This document shows positions 1 to 7,078 of a stretch of DNA of 15,616 nt, in pieces. This stretch comes from Actinomycetota bacterium. Lineage in GTDB: Bacteria > Actinomycetota > Thermoleophilia > UBA2241. Both the position numbers and the translations under genes were made by a program. How positions within the stretch are numbered: the stretch's first letter is position 1; each line of letters begins with the position of its first letter. Location of the stretch: positions 1 to 15,616 of the forward strand of contig PLTW01000207.1 of assembly GCA_003164655.1 (NCBI GenBank). Reading direction: 5' to 3'. The notes below the pieces were generated by a model, which was not told the origin of the DNA, did no database searches, and worked only from the letters and a program-made list of their open reading frames with translations.

Positions 1-19
1 ATCTCGTGGAATCAATCAT
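1..19 (-). CDS. Start of an unidentified downstream gene (partial)
   Basis: An ATG at 19-17 (minus strand) directly follows the TAG stop of flxA. An AGGAG Shine-Dalgarno at 30-26 lies 6 nt before it, an ideal spacing. Only M-I-D-S-T-R can be read before the window ends, so no function can be given. The position suggests an eighth gene of the hdr-flx operon. The spacing is tight but, unlike the other junctions, it does not overlap; here the start has its own ribosome-binding site. Confidence 0.5.
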
Positions 20-901
20 CTAGAACTCCTGAGGCAGAGCCTTGATCTGCGCCGCCGTGAACACCGGGCCATCCTTGCACACGTACACCGAGCCGATGTT
101 GCAGCGCCCGCATTTGCCGACGCCGCACTTCATGCGGTTCTCGAGGGTGGTGAAGATGGCGTCGTCGGCGAAGCCGAGGCGCTCGAGCACCGGCAGTGTC
201 AGCTTGACCACGATCGGCGGTCCGCAGAGCACCGCCACGGCGTTGTCGGGGCTCGGCGCGGCCTTCTCGACGACCGGGGTGACGTAACCCACCTCGCCGC
301 TCCAGTCGGGTGTCTCGCCGCCCGGGTCGACGGTGACGATGAGACGCACGTCGGCGCGCGCCGCCCAGTCCTCGAGTTCGCGCTTGTAGACCAGGTCGGC
401 CACGCTGCGCGCTCCGTAGACGATCGTCACCTCACCGTAGCGGTCGCGCAGGTCGAGCACGTTCCAGATGACGCAGCGCACCGGCGCCAGGCCGATGCCG
501 CCGGCGATGAAGAGCAGGTTGCGGCCCTCCCACTCCTCTACCGGAAAGACGTTGCCGTACGGCCCGCGAAAGCCGAGCACATCGCCGACGTCGACCTGGC
601 GCAGGCTGCCGGTGACCTTGCCGGCGGCCTTGACGGTGCACTCGAGGTAGCCCGTGCGGGTCGGCGGGCTGGCGATGCAGAAGGTCGATTCGCCGGCGCC
701 AAACACGGAGTACTCGCCGAACTGGCCGGCGCGGAAGGCGAAGCTCGCGGCCTTTGCCGCGTCCGTGAAGCGCAGCCGGTAGGTGCGCGTGTCGGGCGTC
801 TCGTCGACGATCGCCTCGACGACCACGAGGTCGGGTTGGTAGATGGTGCCGGTTCGCGGCAAGGCCTGAGCGCCGCCCTGGGCTGTCGGGGTCGCGCTCA
901 T
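20..901 (-). CDS. flxA: FlxA: FAD/NAD-binding, [2Fe-2S] electron-input subunit of FlxABCD-HdrABC
   Basis: This 293-residue cytoplasmic flavoprotein is of the ferredoxin-NADP reductase fold, PyrK / sulfhydrogenase-gamma type. Visible parts in order: an FAD-binding beta-barrel with RAGQFGEYS (58-65) and FCIAS (74-78), a nucleotide-binding domain with GGIGLAP (134-140), YGAR (162-165) and CGPP (226-229), and a C-terminal [2Fe-2S] motif C259-x4-C264-x2-C267-x7-C275. By family knowledge it oxidises NADH and passes electrons to FlxB/FlxC/FlxD and HdrA. I chose the ATG at 901 because it overlaps the flxB stop in an ATGA; the upstream Arg-rich extension of the open frame is out-of-frame flxB sequence. 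It is the last of the seven hdr-flx genes. Similar proteins serve NiFe sulfhydrogenases, but no hydrogenase subunits are present here and the hdr/mvhD-like neighbours favour FlxA. Confidence 0.85.
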   Translation of the reverse strand: MSATPTAQGGAQALPRTGTIYQPDLVVVEAIVDETPDTRTYRLRFTDAAKAASFAFRAGQFGEYSVFGAGESTFCIASPPTRTGYLECTVKAAGKVTGSLRQVDVGDVLGFRGPYGNVFPVEEWEGRNLLFIAGGIGLAPVRCVIWNVLDLRDRYGEVTIVYGARSVADLVYKRELEDWAARADVRLIVTVDPGGETPDWSGEVGYVTPVVEKAAPSPDNAVAVLCGPPIVVKLTLPVLERLGFADDAIFTTLENRMKCGVGKCGRCNIGSVYVCKDGPVFTAAQIKALPQEF

Positions 902-2052
902 GAGGCGGCCTCGTCGGCAGCGCCTTCGTCGCCCACGGCCCCAGCGCCGGCGTCGATTGCGGCCCTGGCATCGATGTCGGCCAGGATCTCGGCGAGATCC
1001 TGGCCCGTGGGGCAGGCGCGCGAGCAACGGCCGCAGCCGGTGCAGAGCACGTCGCCGAACTTGAGCGGGTAGACGAGGAACTTGTGCTCGACGCGCTGGC
1101 GGAAGCGGGCGTTCTGGTCCTGCCGCGGGTTATGGCCCGAGGCGTGGAGGGTGAAGACGCAGGTCTGGCAGGTGTCCCAGTTGCGTCGGCGCACGCCGCG
1201 GCCCACGCTCTCGGGCTCGTCGACGATGTCGAAGCAGTGGCAGGTGGGACAGACCGACGCGCACACGCCGCAGCCGTTGCAGCGCGGGCCGAGGCCGGCC
1301 CAGAAGGGATCGTCGAAGTGGTGGTCGAGCCAGTCGCGCAGGCGGCCGTGGTCGACTGCGAGGTTGCCCGCGACGCGCTCCCGGGCCGTGGCGCGAAAGC
1401 TCTCGGCCTGGACGGCGAGCACCTCGCCGCCGGCGCCGGCGGGCAGGTCTGTAAACGACTCGCGGTGCGCGGCGACGAAAGCCTCGCCCTTGTCGCTGAA
1501 CGTCTCGACCAGGTAGCCGCCGTCGACCGGCGTCAGGCGGCCGTCCGAGCCCCTGGCCGCGGCCGGCTCCAGGAACACCGCGCTGCAAAAGCACGAATCG
1601 TCCTCGACACCGCAAGCGAGGCTGAAGACGGTGGTGGCCGCGCGCCGCGCGTTCCACAGCTCGTCGGCGTAGTCCCAGTTCATCACCTTGTCGACGATCG
1701 GCAGAGCGGCGGCGTCGCAGGGCCGCGCCCCGAGCACCACCTGGGCGGCAAAGTCGGTGGGCGGCGGGATAAGCTCGACGCCGCCGCCGACGCGCCGCCA
1801 CGAGAACAGCACCTCGGTCGGGGGCAGAAAGAACTGCTTGAGCGAGAGGCGCGGCAGCCGCTCGCCGAAGGCGAGCTCGGCCGCGCCCGACACCGTGCGG
1901 TACTCGGTCTCGCGGGCGGCGGCCGACGCGCCGGCGGCGCGGCCGGCGTCGCCGGCCCACGCCGGCGCCACCGCCGGCGTGCCCGCGGCGGCGAGTTCCT
2001 CGACGAGCGTCGCCAGACCGTCGTGGGTGAGCAGCAGGGCGCGCTCGCTCAT
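898..2052 (-). CDS. flxB: FlxB: 4Fe-4S dicluster protein (sulfhydrogenase beta-like subunit)
   Basis: A 384-residue iron-sulfur protein. The N-terminal half resembles the sulfhydrogenase beta / HydB family (GARPCDAAAL at 108-117, CGVEDDSCFC at 147-156). The C-terminal half has two ferredoxin motifs, C258-x2-C261-x2-C264-x3-C268-P and C337-x2-C340-x2-C343-x3-C347-P. Between them lies a family-typical stretch with C295 and C298 followed by GHNPR (306-310). It should relay electrons between FlxA and the rest of the complex. The ATG at 2052 overlaps the flxC stop (ATGA). A longer open frame upstream exists only as a shadow of flxC. The last 23 residues are Asp/Ala/Gly-rich and look like a disordered tail. 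Assignment of the letters B and C between the two ferredoxin-type subunits follows gene order and could differ between nomenclatures. Confidence 0.8.
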   Translation of the reverse strand: MSERALLLTHDGLATLVEELAAAGTPAVAPAWAGDAGRAAGASAAARETEYRTVSGAAELAFGERLPRLSLKQFFLPPTEVLFSWRRVGGGVELIPPPTDFAAQVVLGARPCDAAALPIVDKVMNWDYADELWNARRAATTVFSLACGVEDDSCFCSAVFLEPAAARGSDGRLTPVDGGYLVETFSDKGEAFVAAHRESFTDLPAGAGGEVLAVQAESFRATARERVAGNLAVDHGRLRDWLDHHFDDPFWAGLGPRCNGCGVCASVCPTCHCFDIVDEPESVGRGVRRRNWDTCQTCVFTLHASGHNPRQDQNARFRQRVEHKFLVYPLKFGDVLCTGCGRCSRACPTGQDLAEILADIDARAAIDAGAGAVGDEGAADEAAS

Positions 2053-2927
2053 TCGATGAAGTCCTGGGTATCGTCGGTGGCGTAGGCGCCGATGGGCGCC
2101 GGCACCGCCGGGTCTTCGGACACGGTGTAGCCGTACAGCTCGTACACGACCTGCTGCAGTTTGCGGTTGATGAGGCCCAGAGGAATGCCGACCGGGCAGG
2201 CGCGCTCGCACTCGCCGCAGCCGACGCAGCGCCCGGCGAGGTGCTGGGCGCGTGTCAGATGCCAGGCAAAGTTGCCGCGCGGGTGGGGCGAGGTCTCGAT
2301 CCACTGGGGCTCGGTCTTCTCGACGATGCAGCGCTCGCAGCAGCACAGAGGGCAGGCCTGGCGACAGGCGTAGCACTGCGTGCAGCGCGAGAGCTCCTTC
2401 GTCCAGAAGGCGAAGCGCTCCGCCGGGCTCAGAGCGTCGAGTGCGGCCACGCGCTCGTCGAGGTCGGCCGTGACCGGCGGCTCGGGCTGCGCCTCACCCA
2501 CGAGCATGTCGACCGACTCCGGCTCACGCACGTCGCAGCCCCAGCAGCGCGCCGAGACGGTCTCGGCGCTGAGCGCCGGCGGCGCGAGCGTCGCGGGCTC
2601 TCCGGCGACGCCGCCGCAGCGCACGCCGATCAGGACAATGCCGGCGCGCTCGAGCTGCGCCTCGCGCAGCAGCCCGGCGACGGCCTTGGCGTCGCAACCC
2701 TTGACCACCACCGCGGCCTTGCCGAGAGCGGTGATCTGGGAGCGGCGCGGGTTCAGGAAGGTGGCGAGGTTGTGCACGCAGCGCGCGTCGAAGATCAGCC
2801 GCTCGCAGTCGGCGGCGCTCGTGACGAACACCGGGCGGGCGCCGCGAGGGCCCTCCTCCCAGCCGATCACGACCTGCACCAGGCCCTCGTCGAGCAGGCG
2901 GCGGGCGGTGTCCTGCAGCTCGCTCAC
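2049..2927 (-). CDS. flxC: FlxC: 4Fe-4S electron-transfer subunit with FrhB/FdhB-like N-terminus
   Basis: A 292-residue soluble iron-sulfur protein. Residues about 15-135 resemble the F420-hydrogenase/formate dehydrogenase beta family, with KGCDAKAVAGLL (76-87), IGVRCGG (100-106) and CWGCD (128-132). The C-terminal part carries a cysteine-rich motif, C182-x2-C185-x2-C188-x3-C192-P followed by C195, C196, C197 and C200, and then a ferredoxin motif C234-x2-C237-x2-C240-x3-C244-P. Its likely role is electron relay between FlxA and FlxD/HdrA. The start is GTG at 2927, overlapping the flxD stop (GTGA). The open frame continues upstream to 3701, but that part is arginine-rich shadow of flxD. Its stop overlaps the flxB ATG. 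Function follows mainly from operon context and family resemblance. Confidence 0.78.
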   Translation of the reverse strand: MSELQDTARRLLDEGLVQVVIGWEEGPRGARPVFVTSAADCERLIFDARCVHNLATFLNPRRSQITALGKAAVVVKGCDAKAVAGLLREAQLERAGIVLIGVRCGGVAGEPATLAPPALSAETVSARCWGCDVREPESVDMLVGEAQPEPPVTADLDERVAALDALSPAERFAFWTKELSRCTQCYACRQACPLCCCERCIVEKTEPQWIETSPHPRGNFAWHLTRAQHLAGRCVGCGECERACPVGIPLGLINRKLQQVVYELYGYTVSEDPAVPAPIGAYATDDTQDFIE

Positions 2928-3541
2928 GACGCGTCCCCGGTGCCCGACGGCGCTTGCGAGGCGGCGTCGTGGCCGTCCGCCGGCGCGGCGGCGGTGCCGC
3001 CGGTCGCCCCGGCGGGCATCTCGAATCGAGCGAACGGGTCGTCGGCCGGCGTCGCCGCCCCGGCTAGGCCGTGGTAGGAGTCGAACGGTCCCAGGCGCCG
3101 CACGCGCTCGATGGTCTCGTTGACGACGTCGGCCCACTTGCCGCCCTCGGAGGCCGAGACCCACGAGAACGTGAGGCGCTCGGGATCGACGCCCAGAAAC
3201 GAAAGCAGCTCGCGGAACACGCCGAAGCGCCGCCGGGCGTGGTAGTTGCCGGCTGTGTAGTGACAGTCGGCCGGGTGACAGCCGCTGACGATCACGCCGT
3301 CGGCGCCGCGTTCGAAGGCCTTGACGATGAACACGTGGTCGATGCGCCCGGTGCAGGGCAGGCGGATGATGCGCACGTTGCTGGCCATATGCAGGCGACT
3401 CGTGCCGGCGAGGTCGGCGCCGGTGTAGGTGCACCAGTTGCACACGAAAGCGGTGATGCGCGGCTCGAACTCGGCGGTCGCCCGCCCGCTGTCGTCGGGC
3501 GCGCGCTCGCCGCTGCGCTGCGGCTGGTTCACGACGCTCAC
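2924..3541 (-). CDS. flxD: FlxD: MvhD-like [2Fe-2S] subunit linking the Flx module to HdrA
   Basis: A 205-residue homologue of the delta subunit of F420-non-reducing hydrogenase (MvhD), which docks the electron-input module on HdrA. The domain spans about 28-150. It shows the five expected cysteines: C34 and C37 (FVCNWCTYTGAD), C63 (LPCTGRID), and C88 and C93 (GCHPADCHY). The family normally ends near residue 150. Here about 50 further Ala/Gly/Pro-rich residues follow and are probably disordered. The start is GTG at 3541, overlapping the hdrA stop by 4 nt; the stop overlaps the flxC GTG in the same way. Because hydrogenase subunits are absent and an NADH-type flavoprotein is present, it should serve a Flx module rather than a hydrogenase. 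Confidence 0.87.
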   Translation of the reverse strand: MSVVNQPQRSGERAPDDSGRATAEFEPRITAFVCNWCTYTGADLAGTSRLHMASNVRIIRLPCTGRIDHVFIVKAFERGADGVIVSGCHPADCHYTAGNYHARRRFGVFRELLSFLGVDPERLTFSWVSASEGGKWADVVNETIERVRRLGPFDSYHGLAGAATPADDPFARFEMPAGATGGTAAAPADGHDAASQAPSGTGDAS

Positions 3542-5562
3542 CAGCCCGCCAAAGCGTTGATCTCGGCGTACACCTGGTCGTCGGTAAAGCCGGCCAGCTC
3601 GACGCTCTTGGAGGGGCAGACCGCGACGCAGGTGCCGCAGCCCTGGCAGACGCCCGGGTTGACGTAGGCGACGTGGCCACAGACGTGGCCCTCCATGTCA
3701 CAGACGTCGCGATGCTCGATCGCCCCGTACGGGCAGACGTGCTCGCAGTTGAAGCAGCCGATGCAGGTGCGCTCGTCGACGAGCGCCACCGAGGGGTCGC
3801 GCTCGAGCTCGTCGGCGCTGAACAGACCGAGCACCTTGGCGGCCGTGGCGCCGGCCATGGCCACCGACTCGGGGATGTCGCGCGGCGCCTGGCAGGCGCC
3901 GGCCAGGTACACGCCGGCCGTGTTGGTCTCGACCGGGCGCAGCTTGGGGTGGGCCTCGTTGAGAAAGCCGTCCTGGTCGTAGCTCACCGAGAGCTTCTGG
4001 GCGAGCTCGCCGATGCCGGGCTGCGGGCGCACGGCGGTGGCCAGCACGACCATGTCGGCGTCGACTACGACCTGGCGGTGGGAGAGCGTGTCGTAGCCCC
4101 AGACCTTGACCTTGTCGCCGTCGCGGAAGATGCGGCTGACGCGCCCGCGGATGTACTCGGCGCCGTCTTCTTCGATCGCCCGCCGCGAGAACTCGTCGTA
4201 GCCCTTGCCGGCGGCGCGGATGTCCATGTAGAAGACCACGGCGCGGCCGTCATGCACCTTGTGCTTGTAGAGCATCGTGTGCTTGGCGGTGTACATGCAG
4301 CAGATCTTGGAGCAGTACGACATGCCCTTCTCGGGGTCGCGCGAGCCGACGCACTTCACGAACACGACCGTCTTGGGCTCGGCGCCGTCGGAAGGCCGCA
4401 GCATCTCGCCGCCGGTGGGCCCCGAGGCGCTGGCCAGGCGTTCGAACTGCAGGCCGTCGATCACGTCGGGCACCTCACCGTAGCCGTACTCGCCGTAGCC
4501 CTTGAGTCCGGCGGGCTGCTCGCGGCCGATGTCGTAAAGCTGAAAGCCCGTCGCCACGACGATCGCGCCGATCTCTTCGGTGACGAAGGTGTCCTGCCCG
4601 TCGTAGTCGATGGCGCCCTTCAGGCAGGTCTCCTTGCACTTGCCGCAGGCGTCCTTGGCGAGGCCCTTGCGGCGGCCCTTGAACAGCGTGCAGTGCTCGC
4701 GGTCGAGCACCGGCATGTTGGGCACGGCCTGTGGGAAGGGCGTGTAGATGGCGGGGCGCCGGCTCAGGCCGGCGTCGAATTCGCTGTCGATGCGCCGGCT
4801 CGGACAGGCTGCCTGACAGTCGCCGCAGCCGTTGCACAGGTCTTCGTCGACCGAGCGCGCCTTGCGGCGGATGGTCACGCTGAAGTTGCCGATGTAGCCG
4901 TCGACCTTTTCGACCTCGCTCCAGGTGTAGAGCTTGATGCGCGGGTGCTGATATGCCTCGACCATGCGCGGCGTGAGGATGCACTGCGAGCAGTCGAGGG
5001 TGGGGAAGGTCTCGGAGAGCTGGCTCATGTGGCCGCCGATCGAGGCCTCCTTTTCGACCAGCACGACCTCGTGGCCGCCGTCGGCGATGTCGAGCGCCGC
5101 CTGGATGCCGGCGATGCCGCCGCCGATCACCAGGGCGCGCTTGGTCACCGGTATGCGGATCGTCTGCAGCGGCTTGTTGTGCTTGACCTTCTCGACGATG
5201 GTGCGGGCGGTGTCGATCGCTTTGGCGGTCGCCTCTCCGCGGTCGTCGTGGATCCAGGAGCAGTGCTCGCGGATGTTGGCCATCTCGACCACGAACGGAT
5301 TGAGGCCGGCCTGCGCGGCTGCGCGGCGGAAGGTCTTCTCGTGCATGTGGGGAGAGCAGGCGCAGACCACGACGCCGGTGAGGTCGTTGTCGGCGATGGC
5401 CTTCTTGATGAGCTGCTGGCCGGGGTCGGAGCACATGTACTTGTAGTCCTCGGCGACGACCACGCCGGGGTGCTCGCGAAGGGCTTCGGCGACCGCGCCA
5501 CAGTCGACGGTGCGGGCGATGTTCTCACCGCAATGACAGATGAAGACGCCGATACGGCTCAC
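3538..5562 (-). CDS. hdrA: HdrA: FAD/4Fe-4S subunit, probable site of flavin-based bifurcation
   Basis: A 674-residue HdrA of normal domain layout. The N-terminal domain carries C9, C11, C44, C67, C69 and C101. The FAD domain starts at VIGGGIAG (145-152), followed by a CSQC pair at 191-194. An inserted ferredoxin domain has C243-x2-C246-x2-C249-x3-C253-P and a second set C291, C306, C309 and C313. The second flavin part has CVGSRD (404-409) and YCSKICC (416-422). The C-terminal ferredoxin domain has C600-x2-C603-x2-C606-x3-C610 and C639-x2-C642-x2-C645-x3-C649. In methanogen HdrABC this FAD splits electron pairs between ferredoxin and the disulfide; the same is assumed here. C621 and C628, between the last two motifs, are additional cysteines. 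The start is GTG at 5562, overlapping the hdrB stop. No selenocysteine codon and no fusion to HdrB or MvhD is seen. Confidence 0.93.
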   Translation of the reverse strand: MSRIGVFICHCGENIARTVDCGAVAEALREHPGVVVAEDYKYMCSDPGQQLIKKAIADNDLTGVVVCACSPHMHEKTFRRAAAQAGLNPFVVEMANIREHCSWIHDDRGEATAKAIDTARTIVEKVKHNKPLQTIRIPVTKRALVIGGGIAGIQAALDIADGGHEVVLVEKEASIGGHMSQLSETFPTLDCSQCILTPRMVEAYQHPRIKLYTWSEVEKVDGYIGNFSVTIRRKARSVDEDLCNGCGDCQAACPSRRIDSEFDAGLSRRPAIYTPFPQAVPNMPVLDREHCTLFKGRRKGLAKDACGKCKETCLKGAIDYDGQDTFVTEEIGAIVVATGFQLYDIGREQPAGLKGYGEYGYGEVPDVIDGLQFERLASASGPTGGEMLRPSDGAEPKTVVFVKCVGSRDPEKGMSYCSKICCMYTAKHTMLYKHKVHDGRAVVFYMDIRAAGKGYDEFSRRAIEEDGAEYIRGRVSRIFRDGDKVKVWGYDTLSHRQVVVDADMVVLATAVRPQPGIGELAQKLSVSYDQDGFLNEAHPKLRPVETNTAGVYLAGACQAPRDIPESVAMAGATAAKVLGLFSADELERDPSVALVDERTCIGCFNCEHVCPYGAIEHRDVCDMEGHVCGHVAYVNPGVCQGCGTCVAVCPSKSVELAGFTDDQVYAEINALAGW

Positions 5563-6512
5563 GACGCGCCCGCTTTGGCGGCGGCCCTGGCGGCCTTGGC
5601 CGCGTCGCGCTCGGCGGCCGCGGCGGCCGCTTTCTCAGCCTCACGGGCAAGGCGCGCGAACAGCGGCTGGGTGTCGACGAAATGGCGTTCGAAGCCGAGC
5701 GCCGCCATGGGCAGGCCCAGAGCCAGCCCGACGAGCTGGGTGATGTAGAGCACCGGCATGGGCGGCTCGCCGCGCAGGCTCATGGCGCTCTGGCGAAAGT
5801 CGAGGTTGGCGTGGCACAGCGGGCAGGCCGCGAGGATGGCGTCGGCGCCGCAGTGGCGGGCGTCCTCGATGATCGCCCGGCTCAGGCGCAGCACCGAGCT
5901 CGTGCGCGACACCGAAAAGGCGCCGCCACAGCACTCGACGGCCATGTTCCAGCTCACGGGATTGGCGCTGCAGGCGCTGATCACGTCGTCCATGCCGGTC
6001 GGTCGCTCGGCGTCGTCGAAGCCGGTGATCGCGGCGGGGCGTACGAGCAGGCAGCCCCAATAGGCGGCGATGTTCAGGTGCTCGAGCGGGTTGGGTTCGA
6101 GGCGCGCCGCGACGCGCTCCTCGATGACCGGCGCCAGGCCCTGGAGCAGCTCGACGATGCTGAGCACGCGGACCGAGTTGGCGAACGCCCGGCCGAGCAC
6201 CTCGGGCACCTTGGCGGCCATGCCCGGTTCCTCGGCGACCGCGTGCACGGCGCCCGAAAGGCGGTTGTAGCAGGCCGCGCACGGGGCCAGCACTTCGTCG
6301 GCCCCCTGCGCTTCGGCGAGCGCCAGGTTGCGGGCCGGCAGAGCCACGCCGAGCAGGTGATCGGCGGCGTGGGCCGAGCTCGCTCCGCAGCAGCTCCAGT
6401 CGGCGATCTCGGTAAGGCCGAGCTCGAGCGCCGCGGCCACGGCCAGCAGGCTCTCTTCGTATTCGCGCGAGGTGCCGTGCATGGAGCAGCCCGGGTAGTA
6501 GGCGAGCGTCAT
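5559..6512 (-). CDS. hdrB: HdrB: heterodisulfide reductase-type subunit with two CCG domains
   Basis: A 317-residue subunit expected to hold the two non-cubane [4Fe-4S] clusters at which a disulfide is reduced. Both cysteine-rich (CCG) domains are complete: C9, C41-C42, C78 and C81, then C154, C194-C195, C230 and C233. The enzyme therefore looks catalytically intact. The start is ATG at 6512, overlapping the hdrC stop (ATGA). The longer frame upstream is shadow of hdrC. The last 27 residues (291-317) are a charged Ala/Lys/Glu-rich helix-like tail beyond the normal domain end. The physiological disulfide is not known: CoM-S-S-CoB would be expected only in methanogens, and the DsrC proposed for sulfate reducers is not encoded in this window. 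Confidence 0.93.
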   Translation of the reverse strand: MTLAYYPGCSMHGTSREYEESLLAVAAALELGLTEIADWSCCGASSAHAADHLLGVALPARNLALAEAQGADEVLAPCAACYNRLSGAVHAVAEEPGMAAKVPEVLGRAFANSVRVLSIVELLQGLAPVIEERVAARLEPNPLEHLNIAAYWGCLLVRPAAITGFDDAERPTGMDDVISACSANPVSWNMAVECCGGAFSVSRTSSVLRLSRAIIEDARHCGADAILAACPLCHANLDFRQSAMSLRGEPPMPVLYITQLVGLALGLPMAALGFERHFVDTQPLFARLAREAEKAAAAAAERDAAKAARAAAKAGAS

Positions 6513-7078
6513 CGCGCGTCCTCGCCATTGTGGTGGCCGCCGGTGGCGCCGGCACCGGGGGCGGCCGCACCGCCTGCGGCCGGCGCCGCGCGAGCGCCGC
6601 GTTCGCGCTCGCAGGCGGCCATGAGCGCCTTGACCTCGCCGACGCCCGCGATGCGCTGCGGGCGCAGCGGCAGCTTGCCGCGACGCAGCATGGCGGGGGC
6701 GACGGCGACGTCCTGCAGCAGGGCGCCGCTGCGCAGCTTGTACTGCATGATCAGGCCCACCTCGGATAGCCGGCCGGTCGAGCGGATCTGCTCGAGGAAC
6801 GATTCGTGAAACGCGCGGATGTTCCGCGGCGCGTGCTCGGCGCCCTCGCCGGCGGCCAGCTCGCGCAGCGCGTCGATCACGCGGGCCGGGTCGACGTCGT
6901 TGGGGCAGCGCGCGCTGCAGGTCTCGCAGGTGAGGCACAGCCATAGCGAGTCGTCGTTGAAGAGACGTTCGCGGTCGTTGGCGATCGTGAGGCGCATGAT
7001 GTCGTGTGGCGGCAGCGCCATCTCGGCGCCCATCGGACAGCCGGCCGAGCACTTGCCGCACTGGTAGCAGCGCGCCAC
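6509..7078 (-). CDS. hdrC: HdrC: 4Fe-4S electron-wire subunit (start uncertain)
   Basis: HdrC carries two [4Fe-4S] clusters that pass electrons from HdrA to HdrB. Counting from the GTG at 7078, the motifs are C4-x2-C7-x2-C10-x3-C14-P and C48-x2-C51-x2-C54-x3-C58-P. A helical region with IMQYKLRSGALLQDV (110-124) follows, then a Gly/Ala-rich tail (about 160-189). The GTG at 7078 is the only ATG, GTG or TTG in frame before the upstream stop at 7252-7250. It leaves just three residues before the first cluster ligand and has no Shine-Dalgarno. Sequence upstream in the same frame (VRRTTAINVARCYQCGKC across the start) looks like normal HdrC N-terminus, so the true start is probably farther upstream. 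ATT at 7126-7124 is one non-standard candidate. First gene of the operon. Confidence 0.88.
   Translation of the reverse strand: MARCYQCGKCSAGCPMGAEMALPPHDIMRLTIANDRERLFNDDSLWLCLTCETCSARCPNDVDPARVIDALRELAAGEGAEHAPRNIRAFHESFLEQIRSTGRLSEVGLIMQYKLRSGALLQDVAVAPAMLRRGKLPLRPQRIAGVGEVKALMAACERERGARAAPAAGGAAAPGAGATGGHHNGEDAR

Noticed and set aside
20..2052. NiFe sulfhydrogenase beta/gamma subunits
   Set aside because: FlxA and FlxB resemble these, but no hydrogenase alpha or delta subunit is present and they are fused by overlapping starts to mvhD-like and hdr genes.
1084..2085. Plus-strand open frame opposite flxB
   Set aside because: Antisense to a ferredoxin-type subunit with two clean CxxCxxCxxxCP motifs; composition is that of a reading-frame shadow.
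3538..5562. Selenocysteine in HdrA
   Set aside because: The frame has no internal TGA; all candidate ligands are cysteine codons.
3673..5748. Plus-strand open frame of 691 codons opposite hdrA
   Set aside because: It is antisense to a clear HdrA with all cofactor motifs. Long antisense frames are expected at this GC content; the translation is Val/Ala/Gly/His/Asp-rich with no recognisable domain.
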